Shown here: piece by piece, positions 51,656-60,571 of the stretch | How positions within the stretch are numbered: the first letter of the stretch is position 1 | Layout of the letters: each line of letters begins with the position of its first letter | Source: DASZQY01 sp963843565 | GTDB taxonomy: Bacteria > Pseudomonadota > Alphaproteobacteria > Rhizobiales > Kaistiaceae | NCBI GenBank assembly: GCA_963843565.1 | Contig: CAWJKY010000001.1 | Location: forward strand, 1 to 64,000 | Length of the DNA: 64,000 bases | Reading direction: 5' to 3' | Made by a program: the position numbers and the translations under genes | Notes under the pieces: model-generated | Seen by the model: only the letters and a program-made list of their open reading frames with translations | What the model was told of the DNA's origin: nothing | The model's database searches: none

Positions 51656-52666
51656 ATGCTCGGATTCGCGCTGAGACGCTTTGGATTGCTGATACCGACG
51701 TTCTTCGGGGTAAGCTTCGTCGCCTTCGCCTTCGTTCGCGTGCTGCCCGGCGACCCCATCCTCCTGATGATGGGCCAGCACGCCCTGCCGCCGGACGTCT
51801 ACGCCGAGCAGATGCACCGCTTCGGCTACGATCTGCCGATCTGGCAGCAATATCTCATCTATCTCTCGAACCTCGCGCACGGCGATTTCGGCAATTCGAT
51901 CGTCACCAAGCGGCCGGTGTGGACGGAATTCTTCACGCTGTTTCCCGCGACGCTCGAGCTGTCGACCTGCGCGATCTTCCTGGCGGTGATCGTCGGGGTG
52001 CCGGCCGGGATGATCGCGGCGCTGCGGCGCGGCAAGACGCTCGACCATACCACCATGGGCGCCGCGCTGATCGGCTACTCGATGCCGATCTTCTGGTGGG
52101 CGCTGCTCCTCATCATCGTCTTCTCCGGCTGGCTGCACTGGACGCCGGTGTCGGGCCGCATGGGGCTGACCTACTTCTTCAAGCCGGTCACCGGCTTCAT
52201 GCTGATCGACAGCCTGCTGTCGGGGCAGAAGGGCGCCTTCCAGTCGGCCATCTCCCATCTGATCCTGCCGACCATCGTGCTGTCGACCATTCCGCTCGCG
52301 GTGATTGCGCGCCAGACGCGCTCGGCGATGCTCGAGGTGCTCGGCGAGGACTACGTGCGCACCGCCCGCGCCAAGGGCATGTCGCCGCTTCGCGTCGTCG
52401 GCGTCCATGCGCTGCGCAACGCCCTCATCCCGGTGATCACCACCATCGGCCTGCAGGTCGGCGTGCTGCTCACCGGGGCGATCTTGACCGAGACGATCTT
52501 CTCGTGGCCGGGGGTCGGCAAGTGGATGGTCGATTCGATCTTCCGGCGCGACTATCCGGCGGTGCAGGGCGGCCTGCTGCTGATCGCGGCCGTGGTCATG
52601 ATCGTCAATCTGATCGTCGACCTGCTCTACGGGCTCATCAACCCGCGCATCCGGTACGTGAGGTGA
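51656..52666 (+). CDS. dppB: dipeptide/oligopeptide ABC permease (DppB type)
   Basis: A 336-aa permease with six TM segments. Starts LRRFGLLIPTFFGVSFVAFAFVRVLPGDP, the DppB opening block. The EAA loop is EDYVRTARAKGMSPLRVVGVHALRNALIPVI. ILTETIFSWPGVGKWMVDSI is the closing signature. It follows the second binding protein after a 160-bp gap with the hairpin and precedes dppC by 4 bp. Confidence 0.92.
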   Translation: MLGFALRRFGLLIPTFFGVSFVAFAFVRVLPGDPILLMMGQHALPPDVYAEQMHRFGYDLPIWQQYLIYLSNLAHGDFGNSIVTKRPVWTEFFTLFPATLELSTCAIFLAVIVGVPAGMIAALRRGKTLDHTTMGAALIGYSMPIFWWALLLIIVFSGWLHWTPVSGRMGLTYFFKPVTGFMLIDSLLSGQKGAFQSAISHLILPTIVLSTIPLAVIARQTRSAMLEVLGEDYVRTARAKGMSPLRVVGVHALRNALIPVITTIGLQVGVLLTGAILTETIFSWPGVGKWMVDSIFRRDYPAVQGGLLLIAAVVMIVNLIVDLLYGLINPRIRYVR

Positions 52667-52670
52667 AGCG

Positions 52671-53603
52671 ATGGCGGACGTGAGCGTCGGAGAAGGCCCG
52701 GGCACGCCGACCGAGGTGGCGGAAGAGAGCGCCATCGAGCGGCCGGGCACGTTCACCGAATTCTGGCGCTATTTCCGCGAGAACCGCGGCGCGGTCATCG
52801 GCCTCGTCTTCCTGGCGATCGTCATTGTCATGGCGATCTTCGCGCCGTTCGTGGCGCCTCATAACCCGGACGACCAGTTCCGCCAGAACCTGCTGCAGCC
52901 GCCGGTCTGGGAGGAGGGCGGCTCGTGGCAGTTCCTGCTCGGCACCGATGCCATCGGCCGCGACATGCTTTCGCGGCTCATCTTCGGGGCGCGCTATTCG
53001 CTGTTCATCGGCATCGTGGTGGTCGGCATCTCGCTGGTCGGCGGCATCACCGTCGGCCTGATCGCCGGCTTCGGACGCGGCGTCGTCGACAACCTCATCA
53101 TGCGGGTCATGGACGTCATCCTGGCGTTCCCGAGTCTGCTGCTGGCGCTGACGCTGGTGGCGATCCTGGGGCCCGGCCTGTTCAACGCCATGATCGCCAT
53201 CGCGATCTCCTACCAGCCGCACTTCGTCCGCCTGACGCGCGCCTCGGTGCTGACCGAGCGCTCGAAGGATTACGTGACCGCCGTGCGGGTGGCGGGTGCC
53301 GGGCGGCTGCGTCTCATGTTCCTGACGGTGTTGCCCAACTGCATGGCGCCGCTCATCGTGCAGGCGGCGCTGTCGTTCTCGAATGCCATTCTCGACGCCG
53401 CCGCGCTGGGCTTCCTCGGCATGGGCGCCCAGCCGCCGACGCCGGAATGGGGCACGATGCTCGCGGACGCGCGCGAGTTCATCCTGAGGGCATGGTGGGT
53501 GGTTACCTTCCCGGGCGTCGCCATCCTCATCACGGTGCTTGCGATCAATCTCATCGGCGACGGGTTGCGCGACGCCCTCGACCCGAAGCTCAAGCGGAGC
53601 TAG
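52671..53603 (+). CDS. dppC: dipeptide/oligopeptide ABC permease (DppC type)
   Basis: A 310-aa permease with the DppC-type N-terminal cytosolic extension, then FWRYFRENRGAVIGLVFLAIVIVMAIFAPF. The EAA loop is RSKDYVTAVRVAGAGRLRLMFLTVLPNCM. ALGFLGMGAQPPTPEWGTMLADAREF is the family block. It pairs with DppB; the next gene encodes a YbjN protein inserted before the ATPases. Confidence 0.92.
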   Translation: MADVSVGEGPGTPTEVAEESAIERPGTFTEFWRYFRENRGAVIGLVFLAIVIVMAIFAPFVAPHNPDDQFRQNLLQPPVWEEGGSWQFLLGTDAIGRDMLSRLIFGARYSLFIGIVVVGISLVGGITVGLIAGFGRGVVDNLIMRVMDVILAFPSLLLALTLVAILGPGLFNAMIAIAISYQPHFVRLTRASVLTERSKDYVTAVRVAGAGRLRLMFLTVLPNCMAPLIVQAALSFSNAILDAAALGFLGMGAQPPTPEWGTMLADAREFILRAWWVVTFPGVAILITVLAINLIGDGLRDALDPKLKRS

Positions 53604-53608
53604 GCGGC

Positions 53609-54100
53609 ATGAACACAATCGCTTCTGTCTGGAAACTGGCGCTGGCCATCGTGGCGGTGGCGCTCGCGGTGCCGGCATTTGCCGACGACATGGTGACCGG
53701 GTCGTCCCTCGACCTGATCATGCAGGCGCTCAAGGACAACAACTTCACGGTCGAGCACGTCGCTGCGGACGACGGGACGCCGCTGATCCGCTCGACCGAC
53801 GACAACGATCCCTTCTCGATCCACTTCTACGGCTGCGACGACAACCACGAGAACTGCACGTACATCCAGTTCGTGAGCGGCTGGAACATGAAGTCGGGCA
53901 TCTCGATGACCAAAGTCGCCGAGTGGAACGCGACGCGGGTCTGGGGGCAGGCGTGGCGCGACAGCGAGGACGACCCGTGGGTGGCGGTGACCGTCAACCT
54001 GAAGGGCGGTATCAGCTACGACAACTTCTCCGACACGGTCGACTGGTGGCGCTTCGTCATGCGCGACTACGAGAAGTACATCGGCTGGAAGTCGCAATAG
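53609..54100 (+). CDS. secreted YbjN-domain protein
   Basis: A 163-aa exported protein. Signal peptide LALAIVAVALAVPAFA then DDMVTG; the rest matches the YbjN (TY-Chap-like) domain: IHFYGCDDNHENCTYIQFVSGW, SMTKVAEWNATRVWGQAWRDSEDDPWVAVTVNLKGGIS, and NFSDTVDWWRFVMRDYEKY. Two cysteines may form a disulfide. Its place inside the transporter operon, between permeases and ATPases, with 5- and 15-bp gaps suggests a role in import, perhaps as a chaperone of binding proteins. That role is inference. Confidence 0.85.
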   Translation: MNTIASVWKLALAIVAVALAVPAFADDMVTGSSLDLIMQALKDNNFTVEHVAADDGTPLIRSTDDNDPFSIHFYGCDDNHENCTYIQFVSGWNMKSGISMTKVAEWNATRVWGQAWRDSEDDPWVAVTVNLKGGISYDNFSDTVDWWRFVMRDYEKYIGWKSQ

Positions 54101-54115
54101 GCGAAGAAAGGGACC

Positions 54116-55123
54116 ATGGCGCTTCTCGAAATCAGCGGACTGTCGGTGGACTTCGCGACTGCCAACGGCAGTTTTCGCGCCGTCGACCACGTGTCGCTGA
54201 CGGTCGAGGCGGGCGACCGGCAGGCGATCGTCGGCGAATCCGGTTCGGGCAAGTCGGTGGCCATGCTGGCGGTCATGGGGCTGTTGCCATGGACGGCGAC
54301 GGTGACCGCCGAGCGTCTGGCCTTCGACGGAACGAACCTGCTCGGGCTGTCGCCGCGCCGGCGCCGGCAGATCATCGGCAAGGACATGGCGATGATCTTT
54401 CAGGAGCCGATGGCGAGCCTCAATCCGTGTTTCACGGTCGGCTTCCAGATCGGCGAGGCGCTCAAGCAGCACCTCGGCCTCGACCGCACCCAGCGCCGGG
54501 TGCGCTCGTTAAAGCTTCTCCACGCGGTCGGCATCACCGATCCGGAGCGGCGGCTCGGCGCCTTTCCCCACCAGTTGTCCGGCGGCATGAACCAGCGCGT
54601 CATGATCGCCATGGCGATCTCGTGCAATCCCAAGCTGGTGATCGCCGACGAGCCGACGACCGCGCTCGACGTCACCATCCAGGCGCAGATCCTCGATCTC
54701 CTCACCGATCTCCAGAAGGAGACCGGCATGGCGCTCATCCTCATCACCCACGACATGGGCGTGGTCGCCGAAACGGCCGAGCGCGTCGCGGTGCTCTACT
54801 CCGGCCAGAAGGTCGAGGAGCAGCTGGTCGGGCCGCTGTTCGCCGACCCGCACCACCCCTACACGGCGGCGCTGCTGGCGGCGCTCCCCGAACGCGCCGT
54901 CGGGCGCGTGTTGCCCTCGATCGCCGGCGTGGTCCCCGGCCAGTTCGACCGGCCGAGCGGCTGCCTGTTCTCGCCGCGCTGCGCCTTCGCGACCGAGCGC
55001 TGCACCAGCAAGGTGCCGCCGCAGCAGGGCGCCAAGGCGGGCCACGCGCTCTGCCACTACCCGCTCGCCGCCGGCAAGCCGGTCGGCCATCCGGGCAAGC
55101 GCCGGGAGCGCGAACCGGCATGA
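54116..55123 (+). CDS. dppD: dipeptide ABC transporter ATPase (DppD type)
   Basis: A 335-aa ATPase: Walker A VGESGSGKSVAMLAVMGL, Q-loop IFQEPMASLNPCFTVG, signature LSGGMNQRVMIAMAI and Walker B VIADEPTTALDVTIQ. The C-terminal cysteine-rich oligopeptide-ATPase extension is GCLFSPRCAFATERC, which can bind an iron-sulfur cluster in this family. The stop overlaps the next ATPase start (ATGA). Confidence 0.92.
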   Translation: MALLEISGLSVDFATANGSFRAVDHVSLTVEAGDRQAIVGESGSGKSVAMLAVMGLLPWTATVTAERLAFDGTNLLGLSPRRRRQIIGKDMAMIFQEPMASLNPCFTVGFQIGEALKQHLGLDRTQRRVRSLKLLHAVGITDPERRLGAFPHQLSGGMNQRVMIAMAISCNPKLVIADEPTTALDVTIQAQILDLLTDLQKETGMALILITHDMGVVAETAERVAVLYSGQKVEEQLVGPLFADPHHPYTAALLAALPERAVGRVLPSIAGVVPGQFDRPSGCLFSPRCAFATERCTSKVPPQQGAKAGHALCHYPLAAGKPVGHPGKRREREPA

Positions 55124-56166
55124 GCGAGGCGGCGCTAACGGCCGATCCGGCCACCACGGCCATGGGCGAAACGGTGCTGCGCGCCGAAAACCTCGCCCAG
55201 TACTATGCCGTCAACCTCGGTCCGTTCACCAAGCCGCTCGTCCTGAAGGCGGTCGATGGGGTGAGCTTCTCGCTGGCCGCCGGCAAGACGCTTGCCGTGG
55301 TTGGCGAGTCGGGCTGCGGGAAGTCGACGCTCGCCCGCATGGTCACCATGATCGAGCGGCCGACGGCCGGGCGGCTTCTGATCGACGACGTCGATGTCGC
55401 CGGTTCGCCGCGCGCCACGCTCCGGCGCCTCCGGAGCGAGGTGCAGATCGTCTTCCAGGATCCCTACGGCTCGCTCAACCCGCGCCAGAAGATCGGGTCG
55501 ATGCTGGAGGAGCCGCTGAGGATCAACCGGCCCGGCATGCGCGCCTTCGAGCGGCGCGACGCGGCACTCGCCATGATGGAGCGGGTCGGCCTGCGCCCCG
55601 AGCACTACGACCGCTACCCGCACATGTTTTCCGGCGGCCAGCGCCAGCGCGTCGCCATCGCCCGCGCGCTGATGCTGCGGCCGCGCATCCTCGTGCTCGA
55701 CGAGCCGGTGTCGGCGCTCGACCTGTCGGTGCAGGCGCAGGTGCTCAACATCCTGGTCGAGCTGCAGGCCGAGTTCGGCCTCGCCTACCTGTTCATCAGC
55801 CACGGCCTGTCGGTGGTCCGTCACATGGCCGACGAGGTGATGGTCATGTATCTCGGCCGGCCGGTCGAGCAGGGAAGCCGCGACGCAATCTTCGCCAATC
55901 CGCGCCACCCCTACACGCGGGCGCTGCTGTCGGCGACGCCGATCGCCGATCCATCGCGCCAGAAGGAGCGCATCCGCCTCGAGGGCGAGTTGCCCTCGCC
56001 GATCCATCCGCCGACCGGCTGCGCCTTCCATCCGCGCTGTCCGCTCGCCTTCGAGCGCTGCACGCGCGAGCGCCCGGAGATTGAGCGGAAGGGCGACGTC
56101 GACGTCGCCTGTTTCGCGGTCGGCGCGGACGGCGCGGTCCGCCACCAGCCGGAAGTGGTCGCCTAA
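55120..56166 (+). CDS. dppF: dipeptide ABC transporter ATPase (DppF type)
   Basis: A 348-aa ATPase: Walker A VGESGCGKSTLARMVTMIE, IVFQDPYGSLNPRQ, signature MFSGGQRQRVAIARALMLRP and Walker B LVLDEPVSALDLSVQ. The C-terminal GCAFHPRCPLAFERC is the matching cysteine-rich tail. It completes the transporter. It converges by 4 bp with the EamA gene. Confidence 0.92.
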   Translation: MSEAALTADPATTAMGETVLRAENLAQYYAVNLGPFTKPLVLKAVDGVSFSLAAGKTLAVVGESGCGKSTLARMVTMIERPTAGRLLIDDVDVAGSPRATLRRLRSEVQIVFQDPYGSLNPRQKIGSMLEEPLRINRPGMRAFERRDAALAMMERVGLRPEHYDRYPHMFSGGQRQRVAIARALMLRPRILVLDEPVSALDLSVQAQVLNILVELQAEFGLAYLFISHGLSVVRHMADEVMVMYLGRPVEQGSRDAIFANPRHPYTRALLSATPIADPSRQKERIRLEGELPSPIHPPTGCAFHPRCPLAFERCTRERPEIERKGDVDVACFAVGADGAVRHQPEVVA

Positions 56167-57095
56167 GCCGCGGCGCGCGCCGCGCGGCCCGACAGCGTCG
56201 CCGTCACCACGCCGCCGATGGTCAGCACCGTTCCGGCCAGATGATAGAGGTGCAGCTGTTCGCCGAGGAAGATCGCGGCGAGCGCCACGCCGGCGATCGG
56301 CAGAAAATAGAGCGCCATGCCGGTGATCGCCGGGCCGAGTCGGCGGATGGTTATCTGGGTGCCCATGTAGGCGAACACCGAGGGGATGAGGGCCACTGCG
56401 AGGATGGTGATCCACAGCGTGCCGCTGTCCGGATAGAGCGTGACACCCCTGAAGCCCGCGAAGAGCCATAGCGGCACGAGCGCCACGGCGCCGCTGGCGG
56501 CGATGGCGAAGAAGGCGACCCGGTCGGGAAGCGCCTGCACCCGCCGGTCGTGGATCAGCACGTTGTAGATCGCCCAGGCGATCGCCGCGGCAAGGACGCC
56601 GACGTCGCCGATGTTGAAGCCGAGTTGAACGAGGCTCGCCGGGTCGCCCTTCGAGACGATGACGACAACGCCGAACGTGGCGAGCAGGATACCGATCGCC
56701 TGTCTCAGCGAGAAACGCCGGTGGCCGAGAATCATCTCGATCGCCACGATGAAGGCCGGCGAGGTCGTGTAGATCAGCGTGGCGTTGGTGGCGGTGGTGT
56801 AGTGCAGCGACAGGTAGACGCCGGCGCCGCAGATCGCCATGCCGAGGATGCCCAGGAAGATCAGCATCGGCAGCGCCGCCCGCAACGCGCGGCGGTGGCG
56901 GCGGAGGGATCCGGCCACGAACGGGAACATGATCAGGGCGGCGAAGACCCAGCGCCAGAAGGCGAGAAACGCCGGGTCGGCGGTGGGCGCCGCGGCGCGC
57001 CCGATGACCAGGTTGGAGGCGAAGCCGACCGGCGTCAGGACGAGGACGACGTACGTCCAGACGGGGACGGCGCGGTTGGGCTGGGGTTCGGCCAA
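56163..57095 (-). CDS. EamA (DMT superfamily) transporter
   Basis: A 310-aa ten-TM exporter-type protein. First repeat NLVIGRAAAPTADPAFLAFWRWVFAALIM; the junction LHYTTATNATLIYTTSPAFIVAIEMILG is a typical EamA pattern. Second repeat contains GVLAAAIAWAIYNVLIHDRR and ends LGEQLHLYHLAGTVLTIGGVV. Substrate unknown. It converges with dppF and lies 76 bp from the TetR gene, same strand. Confidence 0.88.
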   Translation of the reverse strand: MAEPQPNRAVPVWTYVVLVLTPVGFASNLVIGRAAAPTADPAFLAFWRWVFAALIMFPFVAGSLRRHRRALRAALPMLIFLGILGMAICGAGVYLSLHYTTATNATLIYTTSPAFIVAIEMILGHRRFSLRQAIGILLATFGVVVIVSKGDPASLVQLGFNIGDVGVLAAAIAWAIYNVLIHDRRVQALPDRVAFFAIAASGAVALVPLWLFAGFRGVTLYPDSGTLWITILAVALIPSVFAYMGTQITIRRLGPAITGMALYFLPIAGVALAAIFLGEQLHLYHLAGTVLTIGGVVTATLSGRAARAAA

Positions 57096-57170
57096 GGCCG
57101 GCTCGGTGGGTTCGCCGTGAGGAGGGCAGGGGCGGGTATGCCCCCGGACCTTAGCACGGCCGGACCGGTG

Positions 57171-57749
57171 TCACGCTGCCGCGGCGGTGCCGCGTTCGGC
57201 GAGGTCGCGGGCGAAAGCGGCGAGCAGCCGGTCGAACGATGCGTTGAGATCGAGCTTGAGGCGGAAGCCGCCGGCAGCGTCGAGCGACACGAACCCGTGG
57301 ATGATGGCGCGGAAGCCGCGGATGGCGTGGAGTGCGTCCTCGCCCTTGACCCCATAGCCGGCGAGCACGGCGGTGACGGTGGACAGCACCGCTTCGCCTG
57401 CGGTGGCGACGTCGTTCTCGCCGTGACCGGCGGCGCGCAGCGATGCGGCGTAGAGGCCGGGGCGTTCGCGGGCGAACTGCCAGTAGGCGTGGGCGAGCGC
57501 CAGGAGCGCGGCGTCGCGCGACCTGCCGACGGTGGCGCGCTGCAGGCGGACGTTGACCTCCGTCAGGCCGCGCACCGACAGCGCCCGGTGGATCGCGTCG
57601 AGGCTGGCGACGTGCTTGTAGAGCGAGGGCGGTCGCACGCCGACATCGGCGGCGAGGCGGGCGAGCGTCACCGCGCCGAGGCCGTCGCGATCGGCGATCG
57701 CGGCGGCCGCGTCGATGACGCGCTCGGTGGTGAGGCCGGCGCGCGGCAT
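57171..57749 (-). CDS. TetR family regulator (WHG-type C domain)
   Basis: A 192-aa TetR protein. HTH: LARLAADVGVRPPSLYKHVASLDAIHRAL. The C-terminal part contains FRAIIHGFVSLDAAGGF, the WHG-type ligand domain. The ATG overlaps the hydrolase stop (ATGA), so the regulator is translated with the gene it probably controls. The palindrome at 58691-58715 upstream of the hydrolase is its likely operator. Confidence 0.88.
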   Translation of the reverse strand: MPRAGLTTERVIDAAAAIADRDGLGAVTLARLAADVGVRPPSLYKHVASLDAIHRALSVRGLTEVNVRLQRATVGRSRDAALLALAHAYWQFARERPGLYAASLRAAGHGENDVATAGEAVLSTVTAVLAGYGVKGEDALHAIRGFRAIIHGFVSLDAAGGFRLKLDLNASFDRLLAAFARDLAERGTAAAA

Positions 57750-58666
57750 CAGGCGTTGCCCGCCGTTCCGGCGATGAAATCGAGGATCACGGCGGCGGTC
57801 TCCTCCGGCATTTCGGCGTGCGGGTAGTGGCCGGCGCCGGCGATCATGGCAGCGCGGCCGTGGAGCAGGCCGGCGGTCGTCTCGGCCTCGGCTTGCGGAT
57901 CGTCGAAGTCGGGATCGCGCGACCCCATGACGACCAGGGTCGGGGCGCGGACGGCGCCAAGGCGCGGCTCGACGTCGGAGCGGTCGGTGCGCATCATCGC
58001 CTGCAACGCGGCCATGCGGCCGGGCTCCTTGAGGTTGGCGACCAGCGCCGCCTTGTAGGTGGCGAAGTCGGCGGGCTTCTTCGTCGGATAGAGCGAGGCG
58101 TAGTAGGCCGCCCAGACGGCCGGCGCCCACGGGCCGACGAAGGCGGTGCGCATCAGTACGCCGAACAGGGCGGCCTTCCACCACGCGACCGGCACGTTGC
58201 GCGCGAACGGATCGATCAGGACGAGGGCCGCGACGGCGTCGGGCGCTTCGGCGGCGGCCCAGGCGGCCGAGCCGCCCGACATGGAGTTGCCGATGACGAT
58301 CGCCGGGCCGGCGTCGAGGTGACGAATGAGGGCCAGCATGTCCGCGCCGGCGGCGGCGCAGGTGTGGTCGCGCCAGCCGGTGGAGGATTGGCCGTGGCCG
58401 CGCAGATCCATGGTCACGGCGCGATAGCCGGCCGCGACCAGCTTCGGCGCCAGGAAGCGATACTCCTCCTTGAGGTCGCCGAAACCGGGCGCCATCAGCA
58501 CCAGCGGGCCGGCGCCTTCGTCGGTGTAGGCGATGCGCCCGCCCGGACGGTCGAGGAAGCGGTCGGTGGGCTTGGCGGCGGTCATGGTCCGGTTCCCGGT
58601 GCCGGCGGTGCCGGTCATGGCAAAGGCGGCGGTGGGGGCGGTCAGGGCCGAGGCGGCGGGCTTCAT
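57749..58666 (-). CDS. alpha/beta hydrolase
   Basis: A 305-aa alpha/beta-fold hydrolase with an N-terminal Ala/Thr-rich extension of about 30 residues. The nucleophile elbow is VIGNSMSGGSA, with Ser in a G-x-S-x-S variant of the usual G-x-S-x-G. Acid Asp in MGSRDPDF and His in GAGHYPHAE complete the triad. DLRGHGQSS places it with esterase/epoxide-hydrolase-like proteins. AGGAG precedes ATG 58666. Cotranscribed with the TetR gene. Confidence 0.87.
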   Translation of the reverse strand: MKPAASALTAPTAAFAMTGTAGTGNRTMTAAKPTDRFLDRPGGRIAYTDEGAGPLVLMAPGFGDLKEEYRFLAPKLVAAGYRAVTMDLRGHGQSSTGWRDHTCAAAGADMLALIRHLDAGPAIVIGNSMSGGSAAWAAAEAPDAVAALVLIDPFARNVPVAWWKAALFGVLMRTAFVGPWAPAVWAAYYASLYPTKKPADFATYKAALVANLKEPGRMAALQAMMRTDRSDVEPRLGAVRAPTLVVMGSRDPDFDDPQAEAETTAGLLHGRAAMIAGAGHYPHAEMPEETAAVILDFIAGTAGNA

Positions 58667-58690
58667 CGCTATCTCCTATCGTTGATAGCC

Positions 58691-58715
58691 CGAAAGCTAA
58701 TAGTAATAGCTTTCG
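58691..58715. promoter_or_regulatory. palindromic operator before the hydrolase-TetR operon
   Basis: Two perfect 9-bp arms, CGAAAGCTA (58691-58699) and TAGCTTTCG (58707-58715), flank a 7-bp AT-rich centre. It ends 25 bp upstream of the hydrolase start (58666, minus) and fits a TetR operator in an AT-rich promoter. A further GCTATC...GATAGC lies between it and the gene. Confidence 0.75.
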
Positions 58716-58831
58716 TTGTCAAGCGGCCGCCGAGGTTTCCTTCAATGCATGGCTTGTGTGTCGCTGGCGCCGGTCGCCGTCGGCCGGTGGCGCCCCTATA
58801 TCGCCTTACCCATCCCGGAGAGCCGTGCCCC

Positions 58832-59368
58832 ATGTCCGACGCCACCACTGCCGAGAAGCCTGCCGCTGCCGTCGATCTCGCCCGTCCCATCGCGGCGGGA
58901 ACGCGAATCGGCCACGTCCACCTGAAGGTCGCCGATATCGAGCGTTCGCTGGCCTTTTATTGCGGTGTGCTGGGTTTCCAGCTCACCGCCCGCTACGGCA
59001 GCCAGGCCGCCTTCTTTTCCGCCGGCGGCTACCACCATCACTTCGGCATCAACACCTGGGAGAGCAAAGGCGGCCATCCGCCGCCGCGGGGCGCCACCGG
59101 CCTCTATCACACGGCGATCCTCTACCCGACGCGCGCCGCGCTCGCCGATGCGCTCCGCCGGCTGATCGCGGCGGGCGTGCCGCTCGACGGGGCCAGCGAC
59201 CACGGCACCCACGAGGCGCTCTATCTGCGCGATCCCGATGAAAACGGCCTCGAGTTTGCCTGGGACCGCCCCGAGGCGGACTGGCCGCGCAAGCCCGACG
59301 GGTCGCTCAACATGGTGACCGAGTGGCTCGACGTGGAGAACCTGTTGACCGAGCCGCCGCCCGCCTGA
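58832..59368 (+). CDS. VOC family (glyoxalase/extradiol dioxygenase-like) protein
   Basis: A 178-aa single-VOC protein. RIGHVHLKVADIERSLAFYCGVLGFQL opens the domain with the first metal His; HHFGIN and the HTAILYPTR block follow. LRDPDENGLEF supplies the final Glu. The double His YHHHFG and ALYLRDPD are close to CatE-type 2,3-dioxygenase-like proteins. Function unknown. Divergent from the hydrolase across 165 bp that include the palindrome. Confidence 0.87.
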   Translation: MSDATTAEKPAAAVDLARPIAAGTRIGHVHLKVADIERSLAFYCGVLGFQLTARYGSQAAFFSAGGYHHHFGINTWESKGGHPPPRGATGLYHTAILYPTRAALADALRRLIAAGVPLDGASDHGTHEALYLRDPDENGLEFAWDRPEADWPRKPDGSLNMVTEWLDVENLLTEPPPA

Positions 59369-59461
59369 GGGGCGGTGCAATCGCCGCTGACTCCGCCTAT
59401 ATCAGCGCCAACCAGTCCTTACCTTTCCCCCCGCGGCCTTGAACCGCTCCGGAGCTTTCCC

Positions 59462-60490
59462 ATGCCCGAGACCCAGATTCCCGTGACCGTGCTGACCGGC
59501 TACCTCGGCGCCGGCAAGACGACGCTGCTCAACCGCATCCTCTCCGAGAACCACGGCAAGAAGTACGCGGTGGTCGTCAACGAGTTCGGCGAGATCGGCA
59601 TCGACAACGACCTGATCGTCGAGAGCGACGAGGAAGTCTTCGAGATGAACAACGGCTGCGTCTGCTGCACGGTGCGCGGCGACCTCATCAAGGTCATCGA
59701 CGGGCTGGTGAAGCGGCCGGGCGGCTTCGACGGCATCCTGGTGGAAACCACGGGCCTCGCCGATCCGGCGCCGGTCGCGCAGACGTTCTTCATGGACGAT
59801 GACGTGCGCGCCCGCGCCAAGCTCGATGCGGTGGTGACCGTCGCCGACGCCAAGCATCTCATCGGCAGCCTCAGAGACTCGCCCGAGGCGCAGGAGCAGA
59901 TCGGCTTCGCCGACGTGATCCTCCTCAACAAGTCGGACCTCGTTTCTCCGGAAGAGCTGGCACAGGTCGAGGCGCGCATCCGCGCCATCAACCCGTCGGC
60001 GATCATCCACAAGACCGAACGCTGCGCCATTCCGCTCGACCGCGTGCTCGATCGCGGCGCCTTCGACCTCGACCGGATCCTGTCGCTCGATCCGGAATTC
60101 CTCGATGGCCACGACGAGCACGATCACGACCATGATCACCACGATCACGACCACGACGACCATGAGCATCACCACCACCATCACGACATCGAAGGGCAGG
60201 GGATCGCCAACGTGTCGCTGCGCGGTGGCGATCTCGACCCGCAGAAGTTCTTCCCGTGGGTCCAGGAAGTGACCCAGGTGCAGGGGCCCGACATCCTGCG
60301 CCTCAAGGGCATCCTCGCCTTCAAGGGCGACGCCGAACGCTATGTCGTGCAGGGCGTCCACATGATCATCGAGGGCAACCACCAGCGCGCCTGGAAGGAC
60401 GGCGAGATTCGCAACAGCCGCCTGGTCTTCATCGGCCGCAACCTCGACGGCGCCGCGCTGAAGGCCGGCTTCGAGGCGTGTCTGGCGTAG
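59462..60490 (+). CDS. COG0523 (CobW/ZNG-type) metal-chaperone GTPase
   Basis: A 342-aa G3E GTPase. Walker A LTGYLGAGKTTLLNRIL, the metal-binding CxCC in NGCVCCTVRGDL, Walker B-like ETTGLADP, and the NKSD guanine site in LLNKSDLV. A remarkable His/Asp-rich stretch (about residues 217-242, alternating His and Asp then a run of six His) separates the GTPase from the CobW C-terminal domain. Such proteins insert or traffic zinc or other metals. The WD40 gene 81 bp downstream is a recurrent neighbour, by my recollection. Confidence 0.92.
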   Translation: MPETQIPVTVLTGYLGAGKTTLLNRILSENHGKKYAVVVNEFGEIGIDNDLIVESDEEVFEMNNGCVCCTVRGDLIKVIDGLVKRPGGFDGILVETTGLADPAPVAQTFFMDDDVRARAKLDAVVTVADAKHLIGSLRDSPEAQEQIGFADVILLNKSDLVSPEELAQVEARIRAINPSAIIHKTERCAIPLDRVLDRGAFDLDRILSLDPEFLDGHDEHDHDHDHHDHDHDDHEHHHHHHDIEGQGIANVSLRGGDLDPQKFFPWVQEVTQVQGPDILRLKGILAFKGDAERYVVQGVHMIIEGNHQRAWKDGEIRNSRLVFIGRNLDGAALKAGFEACLA

Positions 60491-60518
60491 CGCTCTGTAC
60501 CTGACGGGCAGGGCACCA

Positions 60519-60539
60519 CCTCTCCCCGCCGGGGAGAGG
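60519..60539. repeat. 9-bp hairpin between GTPase and WD40 genes
   Basis: CCTCTCCCC and GGGGAGAGG are a perfect 9-bp stem with a GCC loop. No U tract. It resembles a short intergenic repeat seen in many GC-rich genomes and may be a weak terminator. Confidence 0.55.
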
Positions 60540-60571
60540 GGGCAACCGCGAAACTTCCAAGTTCGGAATCC

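Noticed and set aside
60519..60539. Possible CRISPR-like or mobile-element end
   Set aside because: A single short hairpin with no repeats, spacers or transposase nearby.
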